Made by a program: the position numbers and the translations under genes
Shown: piece after piece, positions 44,975-55,563 of the stretch
How positions within the stretch are numbered: the stretch's first letter is position 1
Layout of the letters: each line of letters begins with the position of its first letter
The notes under the pieces: model-generated
What the model was told of the DNA's origin: nothing
What the model saw: only the letters and a program-made list of their open reading frames with translations
The model's database searches: none
Source of the DNA: Saccharomonospora cyanea NA-134
Lineage (GTDB): Bacteria > Actinomycetota > Actinomycetes > Mycobacteriales > Pseudonocardiaceae
Length of the DNA stretch: 64,000 bases
Assembly (NCBI RefSeq): GCF_000244975.1
Contig: NZ_CM001440.1
Coordinates: forward strand, 4,634,325 to 4,698,324
Reading direction: 5' to 3'

Positions 44975-46351
44975 ATGCTGCTGCCCACCACGGAATTCGC
45001 TCTGCTCCGCCGGCTCGCCACCGAACAGGTGTCCGGCCGTGCGCCGTCGCTCGTGGCCGCCGTGGTCCGCGACGGCGAGCTCGTCTGGTCGGCCGCGCGC
45101 GGCGAGGTGGACTCGGCCGCTCCGGACAACCTCACGCTGTACCGGATCGGCTCGATCACCAAGTCGCTCGTCGCCGCCGTCGTCATGCGGCTGCGAGACG
45201 AGGGCAGGCTGCACCTGAACGACCCGCTGGAGGCGCACGTGCCCGGCACGAGTTTCGGCTCGGTGACCGTGGCACAACTGCTCTCCCACGCCAGCGGGCT
45301 CACGTCCGAGTCGCCGGGCGCCTGGTGGGAGCGCACGCCGGGCGGTAGCTGGACCGAGCTGAACGCGAGCCTCGGGCCCGCCGAGGTCAAGCACCGCGCC
45401 GGTCGCCGGTTCCACTACTCCAACGTGGGCTACGGGGTTCTCGGCGAACTGGTGGCCCGGCTTCGGGGCGGTTCGTGGCTCGAAGCGGTCCACGACGAGG
45501 TCCTCCGGCCACTGGAGATGTCCCACACCACCGACCGTCCGAGCGGCAGACACGCGAAGGGTTACGCCGTGCACCCGTTCGCGGACGTCGTCCTGCCCGA
45601 GCCCGAGCACGACGCCGGGGCCATGGCCCCGGCCGGGCAACTGTGGTCGTGCGTCGACGACCTCGCGCGCTGGACCGCCTTCGTGGGTGGCGACACCGGC
45701 GAGGTACTGCACCCCGACACGGTCGCCGAGATGCGCGAGGCCGCCGTGATCGACGACAGCGGCGCCTGGAACTCGGGCTACGGGCTCGGCCTCCAGCTCG
45801 TTCACGCGAACGGCAAACGCCTCGCGGGCCACACCGGGTCGATGCCGGGCTTCCTCGCGTGCACGATGATCGACCCGGCCACCCGCACCGGCGCCGTCGC
45901 GTTCGCCAACACCACCTCGGGTGTCGGCATCCTCTCCCTGACCGCCGACCTCATCGCGATGGCCGACGACCACGAACCGCCCCTGCCCGCCGAGTGGCGC
46001 CCCTCCGCGGTCGAGGAATCACTGCTGGAACTCACCGGCCTGTGGCACTGGGGTCCCTCGCCGTACCACCTCAGGGTGCTGCCGAACGGCTGGCTCGACC
46101 TCTCCCCCGCCACCGGCGCGGGCCGCGCGTCCCGCTTCCGGCCACTCGGAGACGACCGCTGGCTCGGCCTCGACGGCTACTACGCGGGCGAGACACTCGC
46201 CGTGACGAGGGACGCCGAGGGCTGCCCGCACCACCTCGACCTGGCCACGTTCGTCTTCACGCGCACGCCGTACGACGCGAGCGCCCCCGTTCCGGGCGGG
46301 GTCGACGAACGCGGGTGGCAACCGGCAGGAGCGGACGAGTCCGAGGGATGA
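44975..46351 (+). CDS. Serine hydrolase, class C beta-lactamase family
   Basis: A 458-residue penicillin-binding-protein-fold hydrolase. The SxxK motif is S60-ITK63 in YRIGSITKSLVA, the second motif is YSN (HYSNVGYGVLGEL), and HTGSMPGF gives the third. It has a C-terminal lipocalin-like DUF3471-type extension (about 350-458) with repeated Trp/Leu strands. There is no signal peptide, so unlike true beta-lactamases it is probably a cytoplasmic esterase or peptidase. Confidence 0.9.
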   Translation: MLLPTTEFALLRRLATEQVSGRAPSLVAAVVRDGELVWSAARGEVDSAAPDNLTLYRIGSITKSLVAAVVMRLRDEGRLHLNDPLEAHVPGTSFGSVTVAQLLSHASGLTSESPGAWWERTPGGSWTELNASLGPAEVKHRAGRRFHYSNVGYGVLGELVARLRGGSWLEAVHDEVLRPLEMSHTTDRPSGRHAKGYAVHPFADVVLPEPEHDAGAMAPAGQLWSCVDDLARWTAFVGGDTGEVLHPDTVAEMREAAVIDDSGAWNSGYGLGLQLVHANGKRLAGHTGSMPGFLACTMIDPATRTGAVAFANTTSGVGILSLTADLIAMADDHEPPLPAEWRPSAVEESLLELTGLWHWGPSPYHLRVLPNGWLDLSPATGAGRASRFRPLGDDRWLGLDGYYAGETLAVTRDAEGCPHHLDLATFVFTRTPYDASAPVPGGVDERGWQPAGADESEG

Positions 46352-47530
<1,179 letters not shown>

Positions 47531-47706
47531 TCGACACGTTTACCCGAACGGAAAGTGGGTAACGAGGCGCGTCGAAAACCGATATTCGGGCCGTATCGAG
47601 CACGATCGAAAACGGATGTACTCGGGACCCGGCGCGCCTCACCCGTCAAGGCGACGCGCCGTTCTACCGTGGGCACCCACACAGGTGATGTCTTTCGGAG
47701 GCGGGG

Positions 47707-48561
47707 ATGCGAACGCTACGAGTGGTCGGGTTGCACGAGGACGGCAAGTCCATCGTGTGCGAAGACCCTGAGCGCCGCGAACGGTTCCTCCTGCCTGCGG
47801 ACGAACGGCTGCGTGCGGCAGCGCGTGGGGACACCGCCCGGCTCGGTCAGCTCGAGATCGAGCAGGAGAACACCCTGCGCCCGCGCGAGATCCAGGCCCG
47901 TATCCGGGCCGGGGAGTCCGTCGAGGAGGTCGCGTCGGCAGCGGGCATGTCGCGGGCCCGGGTCGAGCGGTTCGCCTACCCGGTGCTGGCCGAGCGCGCC
48001 CGCACGGCGGAACTCGCGCAGAACGCACATCCGGCCCGGGAGGACGGCCCCGACGTGCGCACACTCGGCGAGATCGTCGCACACTCGTTCGCCCTGCGCG
48101 GGCAGGACTACACGCAGGCCGAGTGGGACGCGTGGCGCTCGGACGAGGGTAAGTGGATCGTCGGTCTCACGTGGACGGCCGGCCGGTCGGACAACCGCGC
48201 GCGCTGGGCCTTCTCCCCAGGCGCCCACGGCGGCACCGTCACGGCCCTGGACGAGCTGGCCGAGGCTCTGCTCGACCCCGACTCGTACCGCCTGCCCAGG
48301 GCGGTCGGCCAGCGCGGCACGGACTCCACCGTCGCAGGCCTGCCCGCTCGCGAGGGGGCCACGGTGATCGAGGCTCCGATCCCCGTGCCGGTCGAGTCCG
48401 ATCCGGACGAGGACACCTCGGCGCCGTTGCCCGCCAAGCAGGCGAGCAACGGGTTCGTGCCCGAGCAACCCACGTCGGCGCACGGCAACCCCAAGAAGAA
48501 CCATCCCACCGTCCCCGCGTGGGAGGACGTCCTTCTGGGAGTGCGCAGCCAACGAGGCTGA
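47707..48561 (+). CDS. sepH: Septation protein SepH (DUF3071)
   Basis: A 284-residue cytoplasmic division protein that helps FtsZ assembly in actinobacteria. The N-terminal DUF3071 domain with a helix-turn-helix (TLRPREIQARIRAGESVEEVASAAGMSRARVERFAYPV, about 56-93) is unmistakable. The C-terminal third is a disordered acidic/proline linker ending in VPAWEDVLLGVRSQR. It has a GGAGGCGGGG ribosome site. The 176 bp upstream are AT-richer and probably carry its promoter. Confidence 0.95.
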   Translation: MRTLRVVGLHEDGKSIVCEDPERRERFLLPADERLRAAARGDTARLGQLEIEQENTLRPREIQARIRAGESVEEVASAAGMSRARVERFAYPVLAERARTAELAQNAHPAREDGPDVRTLGEIVAHSFALRGQDYTQAEWDAWRSDEGKWIVGLTWTAGRSDNRARWAFSPGAHGGTVTALDELAEALLDPDSYRLPRAVGQRGTDSTVAGLPAREGATVIEAPIPVPVESDPDEDTSAPLPAKQASNGFVPEQPTSAHGNPKKNHPTVPAWEDVLLGVRSQRG

Positions 48562-48564
48562 CAC

Positions 48565-48600
48565 CGTGTCCGCACTTCCCGTACGCAACCTGCGGACACG
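48565..48600. repeat. Array B: single 21-bp unit with inverted copy
   Basis: One unit TGTCCGCA-CTTCCC-GTACGCA, immediately followed by the inverse TGCGGACACG. The 10-bp arms CGTGTCCGCA / TGCGGACACG form a hairpin with a 16-nt loop. It starts 4 nt after the sepH stop and is followed by a second, larger hairpin. Confidence 0.8.
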
Positions 48601-48606
48601 ACGGAA

Positions 48607-48643
48607 GAGCGGGCCCTCACCTTCGGTAGGTGCGGGCCCGCTC
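48607..48643. terminator. Bidirectional terminator sepH / glycan module
   Basis: Stem GAGCGGGCCC plus CACCT paired with AGGTG plus GGGCCCGCTC, with one T/C mismatch and a TCGGT loop. It lies between the convergent sepH and epimerase genes. Confidence 0.85.
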
Positions 48644-48654
48644 TCCGGTAGGGC

Positions 48655-49830
<1,176 letters not shown>

Positions 49831-49957
49831 TTACTTACGGTGCACCCGATCTCAATCTCCGTCAGGTGCACTTCTTCCACCTATCAGCTTTACCGTGTAC
49901 CACTAGGGCACACAGATCAACCCGCACGGAGGATACGGGCGTTCCGGAGCCACCTGA

Positions 49958-50479
49958 ATGGTGGGTATGCACAATGGAGGGGTGAGCACCGCTACGACGG
50001 CCGCCGAAGAACCTCCCACGGCGGAGGCAGGCCGCCCTCGCCTGCTGGTCCGGTTGTTCCGGGCCGCGACGAGTTCCGCACTCGCCACCGGCATCAGTCA
50101 GGTCACCCTCATCGGTCTGCTCTGGTGGGGGGCCGCACCCGCACTGGCCAGCGCCGTGGCGTTCGTCGCGGGTGCGATTCCCAACTTCTTCCTCGCCCGG
50201 CGCTGGGCGTGGGGCCGTAAGGGCACGCCGCCGGTGAAGGGCGAACTCGTGCCGTACCTCGTGGTGATCGGCCTGGCGGGGCTCGCCTCGGTGGGCCTGA
50301 CCACGCTCGCCGGGTGGTTCACCGAACCTCTCGAGTTGTCCGGTCTCCTTCGCATCGTGGTGCTCGACGCGGTGTTCCTCGGCAGTTACGCGATCGTCTT
50401 CTTCATGAAGTTCGCACTGCTCGACCGGCTCGTTTTCCGCCACGCAACACGTATTCGCGTAGCCAAGTCCCCGTCATGA
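49958..50479 (+). CDS. GtrA family membrane protein
   Basis: A 173-residue protein with four membrane helices. The GtrA domain is recognisable (FRAATSSALATGISQVTLIGLL; VAFVAGAIPNFFLARRWAW). GtrA-type proteins help flip polyprenyl-linked sugars or work beside GT2 enzymes in cell-surface glycosylation. The ATG has GGAG upstream, and shorter starts are possible. The 3' end overlaps the convergent glycosyltransferase gene by 77 nt. Confidence 0.9.
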   Translation: MVGMHNGGVSTATTAAEEPPTAEAGRPRLLVRLFRAATSSALATGISQVTLIGLLWWGAAPALASAVAFVAGAIPNFFLARRWAWGRKGTPPVKGELVPYLVVIGLAGLASVGLTTLAGWFTEPLELSGLLRIVVLDAVFLGSYAIVFFMKFALLDRLVFRHATRIRVAKSPS

Positions 50480-52652
50480 CGCGCGCGTAGTTGGCACCGT
50501 AGGAGACGCTGCGGCCCTTCTTGCTGGCGCCGTTGTTGCGCAGCCGCATGGTCATCGGCACCTCCAGCACCCGCGCACCCCGTGCCATGACGCCGAGCAG
50601 CAGCTCCGACGACTGGTACTGCGGTTCGCGCAGGGTCACCGACGTGGCGAGTTCGGCCTTCATCGCGCGGAAGCCGAACGAGGTGTCGGTGATCTTGCGC
50701 AGGGTCAGCAGCGACGCGAGCCACGAGAACACGCGCACGCCGAGCCAGCGGATGGCGCTGTCGTGCTGGTAACTGCCGAGCCTGCGCGAACCGGTGACGA
50801 AGTCGGCCGTGTCGTCCAGAAGCGGCTTCACGAGCATCGGCATCTCGTTGTTGTCGTACTGCCCGTCGGCGTCGGTGGTGACGATGTAGCGGGCTCCGCA
50901 CTCGGTGGCGAGGTGGTAGCCGAGCCGCAGAGCCGCGCCCTGCCCCCGGTTCCGCTTGGCCACGCACACATACGCACCGGCCTCGTGCGCCACCTCGGCG
51001 GTGTCGTCGGTGGCACCGTCGACCACGACCAGCGTGGACACCGGAAGATCACCGCAGTGCGTGGGCATCTCCCTCAGAACCGCTCCGATGCCCTTGGCCT
51101 CGTTGTAGGCGGCGATCACCACGACCAGCGGTGTCAGCGGGCTGTTGCCGTAGCGCTGCCGGAAGTCGGCCACCGCCTCGGCGTCGACGTCGTCGGGGTA
51201 GTCGTCCATCTTGGGCCTCCGTCCTGTCGCCGCGCCGACCGATTCCGCCCGCGCCCCCAGGATCGCGGCGAGTCCCAGCGCCCCTCCGAGGGGAAGGAGC
51301 ACCAGCGCGGGGAGTTGGTACCGCCAGGAGAACTCGAACGACGCGGCTCCCAGCAGGATGATCAAACCACTGCCCGTGGCGAGGAACGCGGCCGACCTCA
51401 GCCCCGAGCGACGGGCGCGGCCGACACCGGCCGCACCGAACAGTCCGAGCAGCGCGAACACGGCGAGCAGCGGCCCCCACGTGTAGCCGCCGCCGAGCTG
51501 GTAACCGCGCAGGAACGACGCGAGGTCGGTGTTCGCCCTCGGCAGCACCCCGTCGTAGGCGTACGTCGTCGCGTTGTAGGCCTCGAGCGTGGAGTCGCCG
51601 ATGTTGTAGTACGGGTACGTGAGCTGGAAGTGCCAGCGCTCCACCGGCACGTCGTTGTGGTGCGTGCGCTTGATCGGGTCGAAGTTCTTCGCGAAGTCCC
51701 TCAGGATCGACCCGACGAAGTCGACCGGCTGGTTCAGCACCACTTCCTTGGCGAACTGGTTGGCCAGCTCCTCCTTGGTCCGCTCGTCGGGCAGTCCCCC
51801 CGGCGGCCAGTTCGGGTTCCCGTACACGAAGTGCGTGTAGTAGTCGATCCCCTGCCGCTCGGCCACCGGTTCGTCGGGGCAGAACAGTTGCAGCCCGGCG
51901 TCGTCGGGGGGCAGTTCGGAACAGTCCGCGATGCTGGCCGTGCGCCCGTAGAGCACGTTGCCGGTGGCCCCGGTCAGTCCCCAGTAACCTGCCTGTGAGT
52001 AGAAGTAGGCCGAGTACGGCAACAGCACCGCCACGACGCCGAGCGCACCGGCCGCGCCCCGGACGCCGATTCGCCTCCACCCCGCCTTGCTGCGCCAGGC
52101 CCCACCGGCCAGCACGAGGTAGACCGCCATCGGCACCACGAGCGTGAACCCGATGGTCCGCGTGACGACAGCGAACCCGATGAGGACCCCCGCGAGACCG
52201 GCCCGCCACCAGGTCGGCTCACCACGGCCGAGCAGCGCCCACAACGCGCCGACCACGAGTGCCTGGAACCAGACCTCCGACATGACGAGCGCTTCGATCT
52301 GGAGCTGGTAGGCGTCCAGCAGCACCGGCGCCGCCACGAGCGCGCCGATCCACCGCCGCGACGTGTACCGCAGCGTCAGCGCGTACAGCGACACGGCGAG
52401 CAACACGCCCACCACGTGCTGTACCGCCTGGACGAACGCCAGCCCACCGAAGGCGAACAGCACCTTCAGCACCACCGTGTAACCCAACGGGTTCAGGTCG
52501 GTGGGCCGCAGCGCGTCGAGGTTGTCCAGGTACCGGAAGCTGTCGATGTAGAGCAGCGCGGGCTCGTACGCCAGCCACACCAGCACACGGAGTGTGACAC
52601 CACCGGCGAGCAGGACGAACAGCAACCAGTGGCGGCGGAGGAAGCCGATCAC
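50403..52652 (-). CDS. Fusion of GT-C membrane glycosyltransferase and GT2 (DPM1-like) glycosyltransferase
   Basis: A 749-residue protein. Residues 1-475 are a multi-helix GT-C/ArnT-like transferase with a large external loop (CSELPPDDAGLQLFCPDE region) and YIDSFRYLDNLD near the first helix. Residues 482-749 are a cytosolic GT2 domain: VVIAAYNEAKGIGAVLREM, VVVDGATDDT, RNRGQGAALRLGY, TTDADGQYD and SFGFRAMK. The GTG start abuts the stop of the upstream epimerase gene. A strong internal ribosome site (GGAGG, 6 nt before ATG at 51209) could also give the GT2 domain alone. Confidence 0.9.
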   Translation of the reverse strand: MIGFLRRHWLLFVLLAGGVTLRVLVWLAYEPALLYIDSFRYLDNLDALRPTDLNPLGYTVVLKVLFAFGGLAFVQAVQHVVGVLLAVSLYALTLRYTSRRWIGALVAAPVLLDAYQLQIEALVMSEVWFQALVVGALWALLGRGEPTWWRAGLAGVLIGFAVVTRTIGFTLVVPMAVYLVLAGGAWRSKAGWRRIGVRGAAGALGVVAVLLPYSAYFYSQAGYWGLTGATGNVLYGRTASIADCSELPPDDAGLQLFCPDEPVAERQGIDYYTHFVYGNPNWPPGGLPDERTKEELANQFAKEVVLNQPVDFVGSILRDFAKNFDPIKRTHHNDVPVERWHFQLTYPYYNIGDSTLEAYNATTYAYDGVLPRANTDLASFLRGYQLGGGYTWGPLLAVFALLGLFGAAGVGRARRSGLRSAAFLATGSGLIILLGAASFEFSWRYQLPALVLLPLGGALGLAAILGARAESVGAATGRRPKMDDYPDDVDAEAVADFRQRYGNSPLTPLVVVIAAYNEAKGIGAVLREMPTHCGDLPVSTLVVVDGATDDTAEVAHEAGAYVCVAKRNRGQGAALRLGYHLATECGARYIVTTDADGQYDNNEMPMLVKPLLDDTADFVTGSRRLGSYQHDSAIRWLGVRVFSWLASLLTLRKITDTSFGFRAMKAELATSVTLREPQYQSSELLLGVMARGARVLEVPMTMRLRNNGASKKGRSVSYGANYARVMTGTWLREYVLRGGKRAGRAVRTS

Positions 52653-53597
52653 TCAGAACACTTTCTGCCTGTCGTGGTCGAGGAAGTACTGCCAGGTGGC
52701 GGCCAGGCCGTCCCGCAGGCTGTACGCCGGGCGGTATCCGATGGTCTCCGCACTGCGGGAGACGTCCACGACCACCGCGGGCATCTCACCACCCGGCGCG
52801 GGCACGTGCTCCACGGGGATCGGACACCCGGTGACCTCCCTGACCGTGTCGATCAGTTCCAGCACCGACACCGACCGGCCCGCTCCGATGATCGCCCTGC
52901 CGGCGTGCTCCCTGTCCCAGGCGAGTTCGATGCCGCGCACGACGTCGTCGAGGAACACCAGGTCGCGTCGCTGTTCGCCGGTTCCGTAGACCTTCACCCC
53001 GCCGTCCGACAGGGCGGCTCGCATGAGCCGCGGCACGAAACTGTCCTTGTGGCTCATACCGGGGCCGTAGACGTTCGTGAACCGCAGCGCGCACGTGGCC
53101 ATACCGTAGGTGCCCGCGTAACCGGACAGCAGCATCTCGCAGGCCGCCTTGGTGGCCCCGTAAGGGGTGAGCGGCTGCAACGGCATGTCCTCGGTGATGG
53201 TTCTCGTGCCGACGTCGCCGACCACCGCGTTGGTCGAGGCCAGGACGAACCGCCGCACACCGTGCATCCGCGCCAGTTCCAGCAGCTCGTGGGTGATGCC
53301 GACGTTCTCCGCGTACGTCTTCGCGGGCATCTCCTTCGAGCGCAGCACCGAGGTGACGGCCGCGAGGTGGATGATGCCGTCGATGCCGGGCACCACGGCG
53401 CGCTCCCGAACCTCCGGGTCGGCCAGGTCGCCCTGCACCGCGACGACTCCCTCGTCGTGCGGCGTCACGAGTTCCCGGTCCACGATCGTCACCCGTGCGC
53501 CGCGACGCCGGAAGGCGGCGACGACCGCGCGTCCGATGAAGCCGCAACCGCCCGTGACCACGACATGGGGCGAGTCTGTATTCGTGGCGGAAGACAT
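52653..53597 (-). CDS. NAD-dependent sugar epimerase/dehydratase
   Basis: A 314-residue extended SDR of the UDP-glucose 4-epimerase family. It has VVTGGCGFIGRAVVAAFRRRG, the IIHLAAVTSV strand, a catalytic Y-x3-K in PYGATKAACEML, and RFTNVYGPG. It probably supplies the nucleotide sugar for the downstream fusion glycosyltransferase, to which it is directly coupled (stop and start adjacent). Confidence 0.92.
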   Translation of the reverse strand: MSSATNTDSPHVVVTGGCGFIGRAVVAAFRRRGARVTIVDRELVTPHDEGVVAVQGDLADPEVRERAVVPGIDGIIHLAAVTSVLRSKEMPAKTYAENVGITHELLELARMHGVRRFVLASTNAVVGDVGTRTITEDMPLQPLTPYGATKAACEMLLSGYAGTYGMATCALRFTNVYGPGMSHKDSFVPRLMRAALSDGGVKVYGTGEQRRDLVFLDDVVRGIELAWDREHAGRAIIGAGRSVSVLELIDTVREVTGCPIPVEHVPAPGGEMPAVVVDVSRSAETIGYRPAYSLRDGLAATWQYFLDHDRQKVF

Positions 53598-53690
53598 GGG
53601 GTCAAACTACCCGGTGCTCCGATCGGTCCAACCCGTACCCGCGACCTGGTCACGCCGACGAACGGTTGTCGCAGTTCGAGCACCCGACAT

Positions 53691-53800
53691 CGTGTCCGCA
53701 GCTGGTGTACGCATGTCCGCAGGCTGCGCACGCGTGTCCGCAGTCCGTGAACGCCTGTCCGCAACAAGGGCGCGAACCCGGATGCCGAGCTGCGGACACG
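53691..53800. repeat. Array C: four 21-bp units closed by an inverted copy
   Basis: Units TGTCCGCA-N6-GNACGCR start at 53693, 53714, 53735 and 53756 (exact 21-bp period, the last one degenerate). The first 13 bases, CGTGTCCGCAGCT, pair perfectly with AGCTGCGGACACG at 53788-53800, so the array can fold into one long hairpin. It lies between the glycan module and the DUF2537 gene. Read as protein, the units would give Cys-Pro heptads, but no coding signal supports that. Confidence 0.85.
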
Positions 53801-53833
53801 CGTGCGGGAAGTGCGGGCACGGCGTCGGGCGGC

Positions 53834-54505
53834 TCAGGTGAAGGCGATCAGCAGGACCCCGATCCAGGACAGCGCCGTGCCGACGACGGCGCCGAGCACG
53901 ATCCACCGCACCACGGGCACGCGTCGCCCCAGCCACAGCGACGGCGCGAGCCCTCCCGTCACCACGGCCGCGGCGACGACGGCGACCCACCCGGTCGTCT
54001 CCGACGCGAGCGTGGAGGCCAGGGCGAGCATCGCCACGACGACGCACACGGCGACGAACCCCGCGACGGTCAGCCCGGTGGCCCACAGCGTCGGGTCCAC
54101 CACCGTGCCGCCCCGCTCGCGTTCCGGGGCGGCAGGCACCGGGTGCGCGCCGGAACGCGGCGGGGAGACGAGTGTCGTCTCGTCGGTCATGGGATCGCGG
54201 TAACGCACAGGCTCGTCGAGCGCCGCCGCCACCCGGCTCACGAGCTGCCTGCCCCGCCTGGACACGACCTCCCGGCCCGCGCCGCCACCGGTGCGCCGGA
54301 CGGCCGCGCACACGCGGGCCCACTCGTCGAGGGCCTCGGCGAGATCGGCACCGACCACGTCGTCGAGACCGGCGACCTCACCACCCCCTCCGCCTTCGGC
54401 GACCACGGTCGCCTCACTCGTCCCGTCCGCCTCACCCTGTCCACTCCGTACGATGCCGACGATGACGGCGTGGCCGTCACGTACCAGCAGTTCGGCCTCA
54501 TTCAC
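53834..54505 (-). CDS. DUF2537 membrane protein
   Basis: A 223-residue protein. An N-terminal soluble domain (RDGHAVIVGIVR, SRRGRQLVSRVAAALDEPVRYRDP) is followed by a linker and three to four transmembrane helices in the C-terminal 90 residues. This is the DUF2537 architecture of the mycobacterial protein encoded next to sepH (Rv0882 in my memory). The function is unknown. Confidence 0.85.
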   Translation of the reverse strand: MNEAELLVRDGHAVIVGIVRSGQGEADGTSEATVVAEGGGGGEVAGLDDVVGADLAEALDEWARVCAAVRRTGGGAGREVVSRRGRQLVSRVAAALDEPVRYRDPMTDETTLVSPPRSGAHPVPAAPERERGGTVVDPTLWATGLTVAGFVAVCVVVAMLALASTLASETTGWVAVVAAAVVTGGLAPSLWLGRRVPVVRWIVLGAVVGTALSWIGVLLIAFT

Positions 54506-54534
54506 ACCTGCTCACCCGCGTCTCTTCTCGCACC

Positions 54535-55338
54535 TCACCTCGTCAGCTCGTAGAAAGCAACAGCGGCCGCCGTGGCGACGTTGAGCGAGTCCACGCCGGA
54601 CGCCATCGGGATGCGCACGGCGCTGTCGGCGGCGTCGAGAGCCTCCTGTGACAGGCCGTGTCCCTCCGAGCCGAGCAGCAGCGCGATCCGATCGAACCCG
54701 GACCGGCGCACATCACGCAAAGCTATCGCGTCGGAACGTGGAGTGAGCGCGGCGACGTGGAAACCACGCCGCCGCAGTTCTTCGACCGCGTCCGGCCATG
54801 CCGGCACGGAGGTGAACGGCACACGCAGCACGTGCCCCATCGAGACGCGGACGCTCCGCCGGTACAGCGGGTCGGCGCAGCCCGCGCCGAGCAGCACGCC
54901 GTCGACGCCGAGCGCGGCGGCGTTGCGGAACATCGCACCCAGGTTCTCGTGGTCGTTCACGCCCTCCAGCACGGCGAGCACCCTCGCGCCGTCGACCACG
55001 TCGGCGAGCGACGGTGTGGGCGCGCGGTCGGCGACGGCCAGCACGCCCCGGTTGAGGTGGAACCCGACGACGTCGGACATGGTCCGCGCCGAGGTGGCAT
55101 AGGCGGGCACGTCGAAGTCCGCGAGGTCGGCACGGAGTTCGTCGAGTTTGCGAGGCACTCCGAGCACGGCACGCAGTGGGTAGGCCGAACTCAGCAACCG
55201 CCGCACCACCACGACGCCCTCCGCGATCACCAGGCCACGTCCTCCCGGCCGATCGGGTCTGCGGTCGGCGGTCGTGAGGTCGCGGAAGTCGTCCAGTCGG
55301 GGGTCCGCCGCGTCGGCTATCTCGGTCAGCTTGGCCAC
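54535..55338 (-). CDS. TrmH/SpoU family RNA 2'-O-methyltransferase
   Basis: A 267-residue SPOUT methyltransferase. The N-terminal substrate-binding domain is L30e-like. The knotted SAM-binding domain has LEGVNDHENLGAMFRNAAALGVDGVLLG, LLLGSEGHGLS, and IPMASGVDSLNVATAAAVAFYE. It methylates ribose in rRNA or tRNA. Its place beside DUF2537 follows mycobacterial gene order. Confidence 0.94.
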   Translation of the reverse strand: MAKLTEIADAADPRLDDFRDLTTADRRPDRPGGRGLVIAEGVVVVRRLLSSAYPLRAVLGVPRKLDELRADLADFDVPAYATSARTMSDVVGFHLNRGVLAVADRAPTPSLADVVDGARVLAVLEGVNDHENLGAMFRNAAALGVDGVLLGAGCADPLYRRSVRVSMGHVLRVPFTSVPAWPDAVEELRRRGFHVAALTPRSDAIALRDVRRSGFDRIALLLGSEGHGLSQEALDAADSAVRIPMASGVDSLNVATAAAVAFYELTR

Positions 55339-55563
55339 GCCGGGAGTGTCGCACTCCTCCTTCCCCCCAGGAGTCGGTGCTCCGAATGCTGGGTAGCCCG
55401 GTCGTACGAACGGGCCTTTGCGTGCGCTGAGTCATGTCGAGGTGACGGAGTGCACCGGTTTGGCCGCTAGTGGCGGCTTCTCGGGTGTGCCAACGTTGCC
55501 GCCTGGCAAAGGAACGCCAAGGCGTTCGGGTGAGCCGAGGCCGAGCAGGAGAAGGAACATCCC
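55339..55563 (+). promoter_or_regulatory. Structured leader of the glutamate-cysteine-ligase-like gene
   Basis: A 225-bp non-coding region. Its last 90 bases contain several small stems: GCCGC-TAGT-GGCGGC, TTGCC-GCCT-GGCAA and AACGCC-AA-GGCGTT. I could not match this to a known riboswitch class. Confidence 0.35.

Noticed and set aside
49839-49871. Two GGTGCAC motifs as a defined operator between the SQD1-like and GtrA genes
   Set aside because: The copies are short, 26 bp apart and could arise by chance. I mention them only in the gene entry.
53691-53800. CRISPR array
   Set aside because: The period is only 21 bp with six variable bases. There are no spacers of normal length and no cas genes.
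53666-54553. Plus-strand frame encoding Cys-Pro heptads across array C
   Set aside because: The heptads follow automatically from the 21-bp period. The frame continues antisense through the DUF2537 gene and has no ribosome site.
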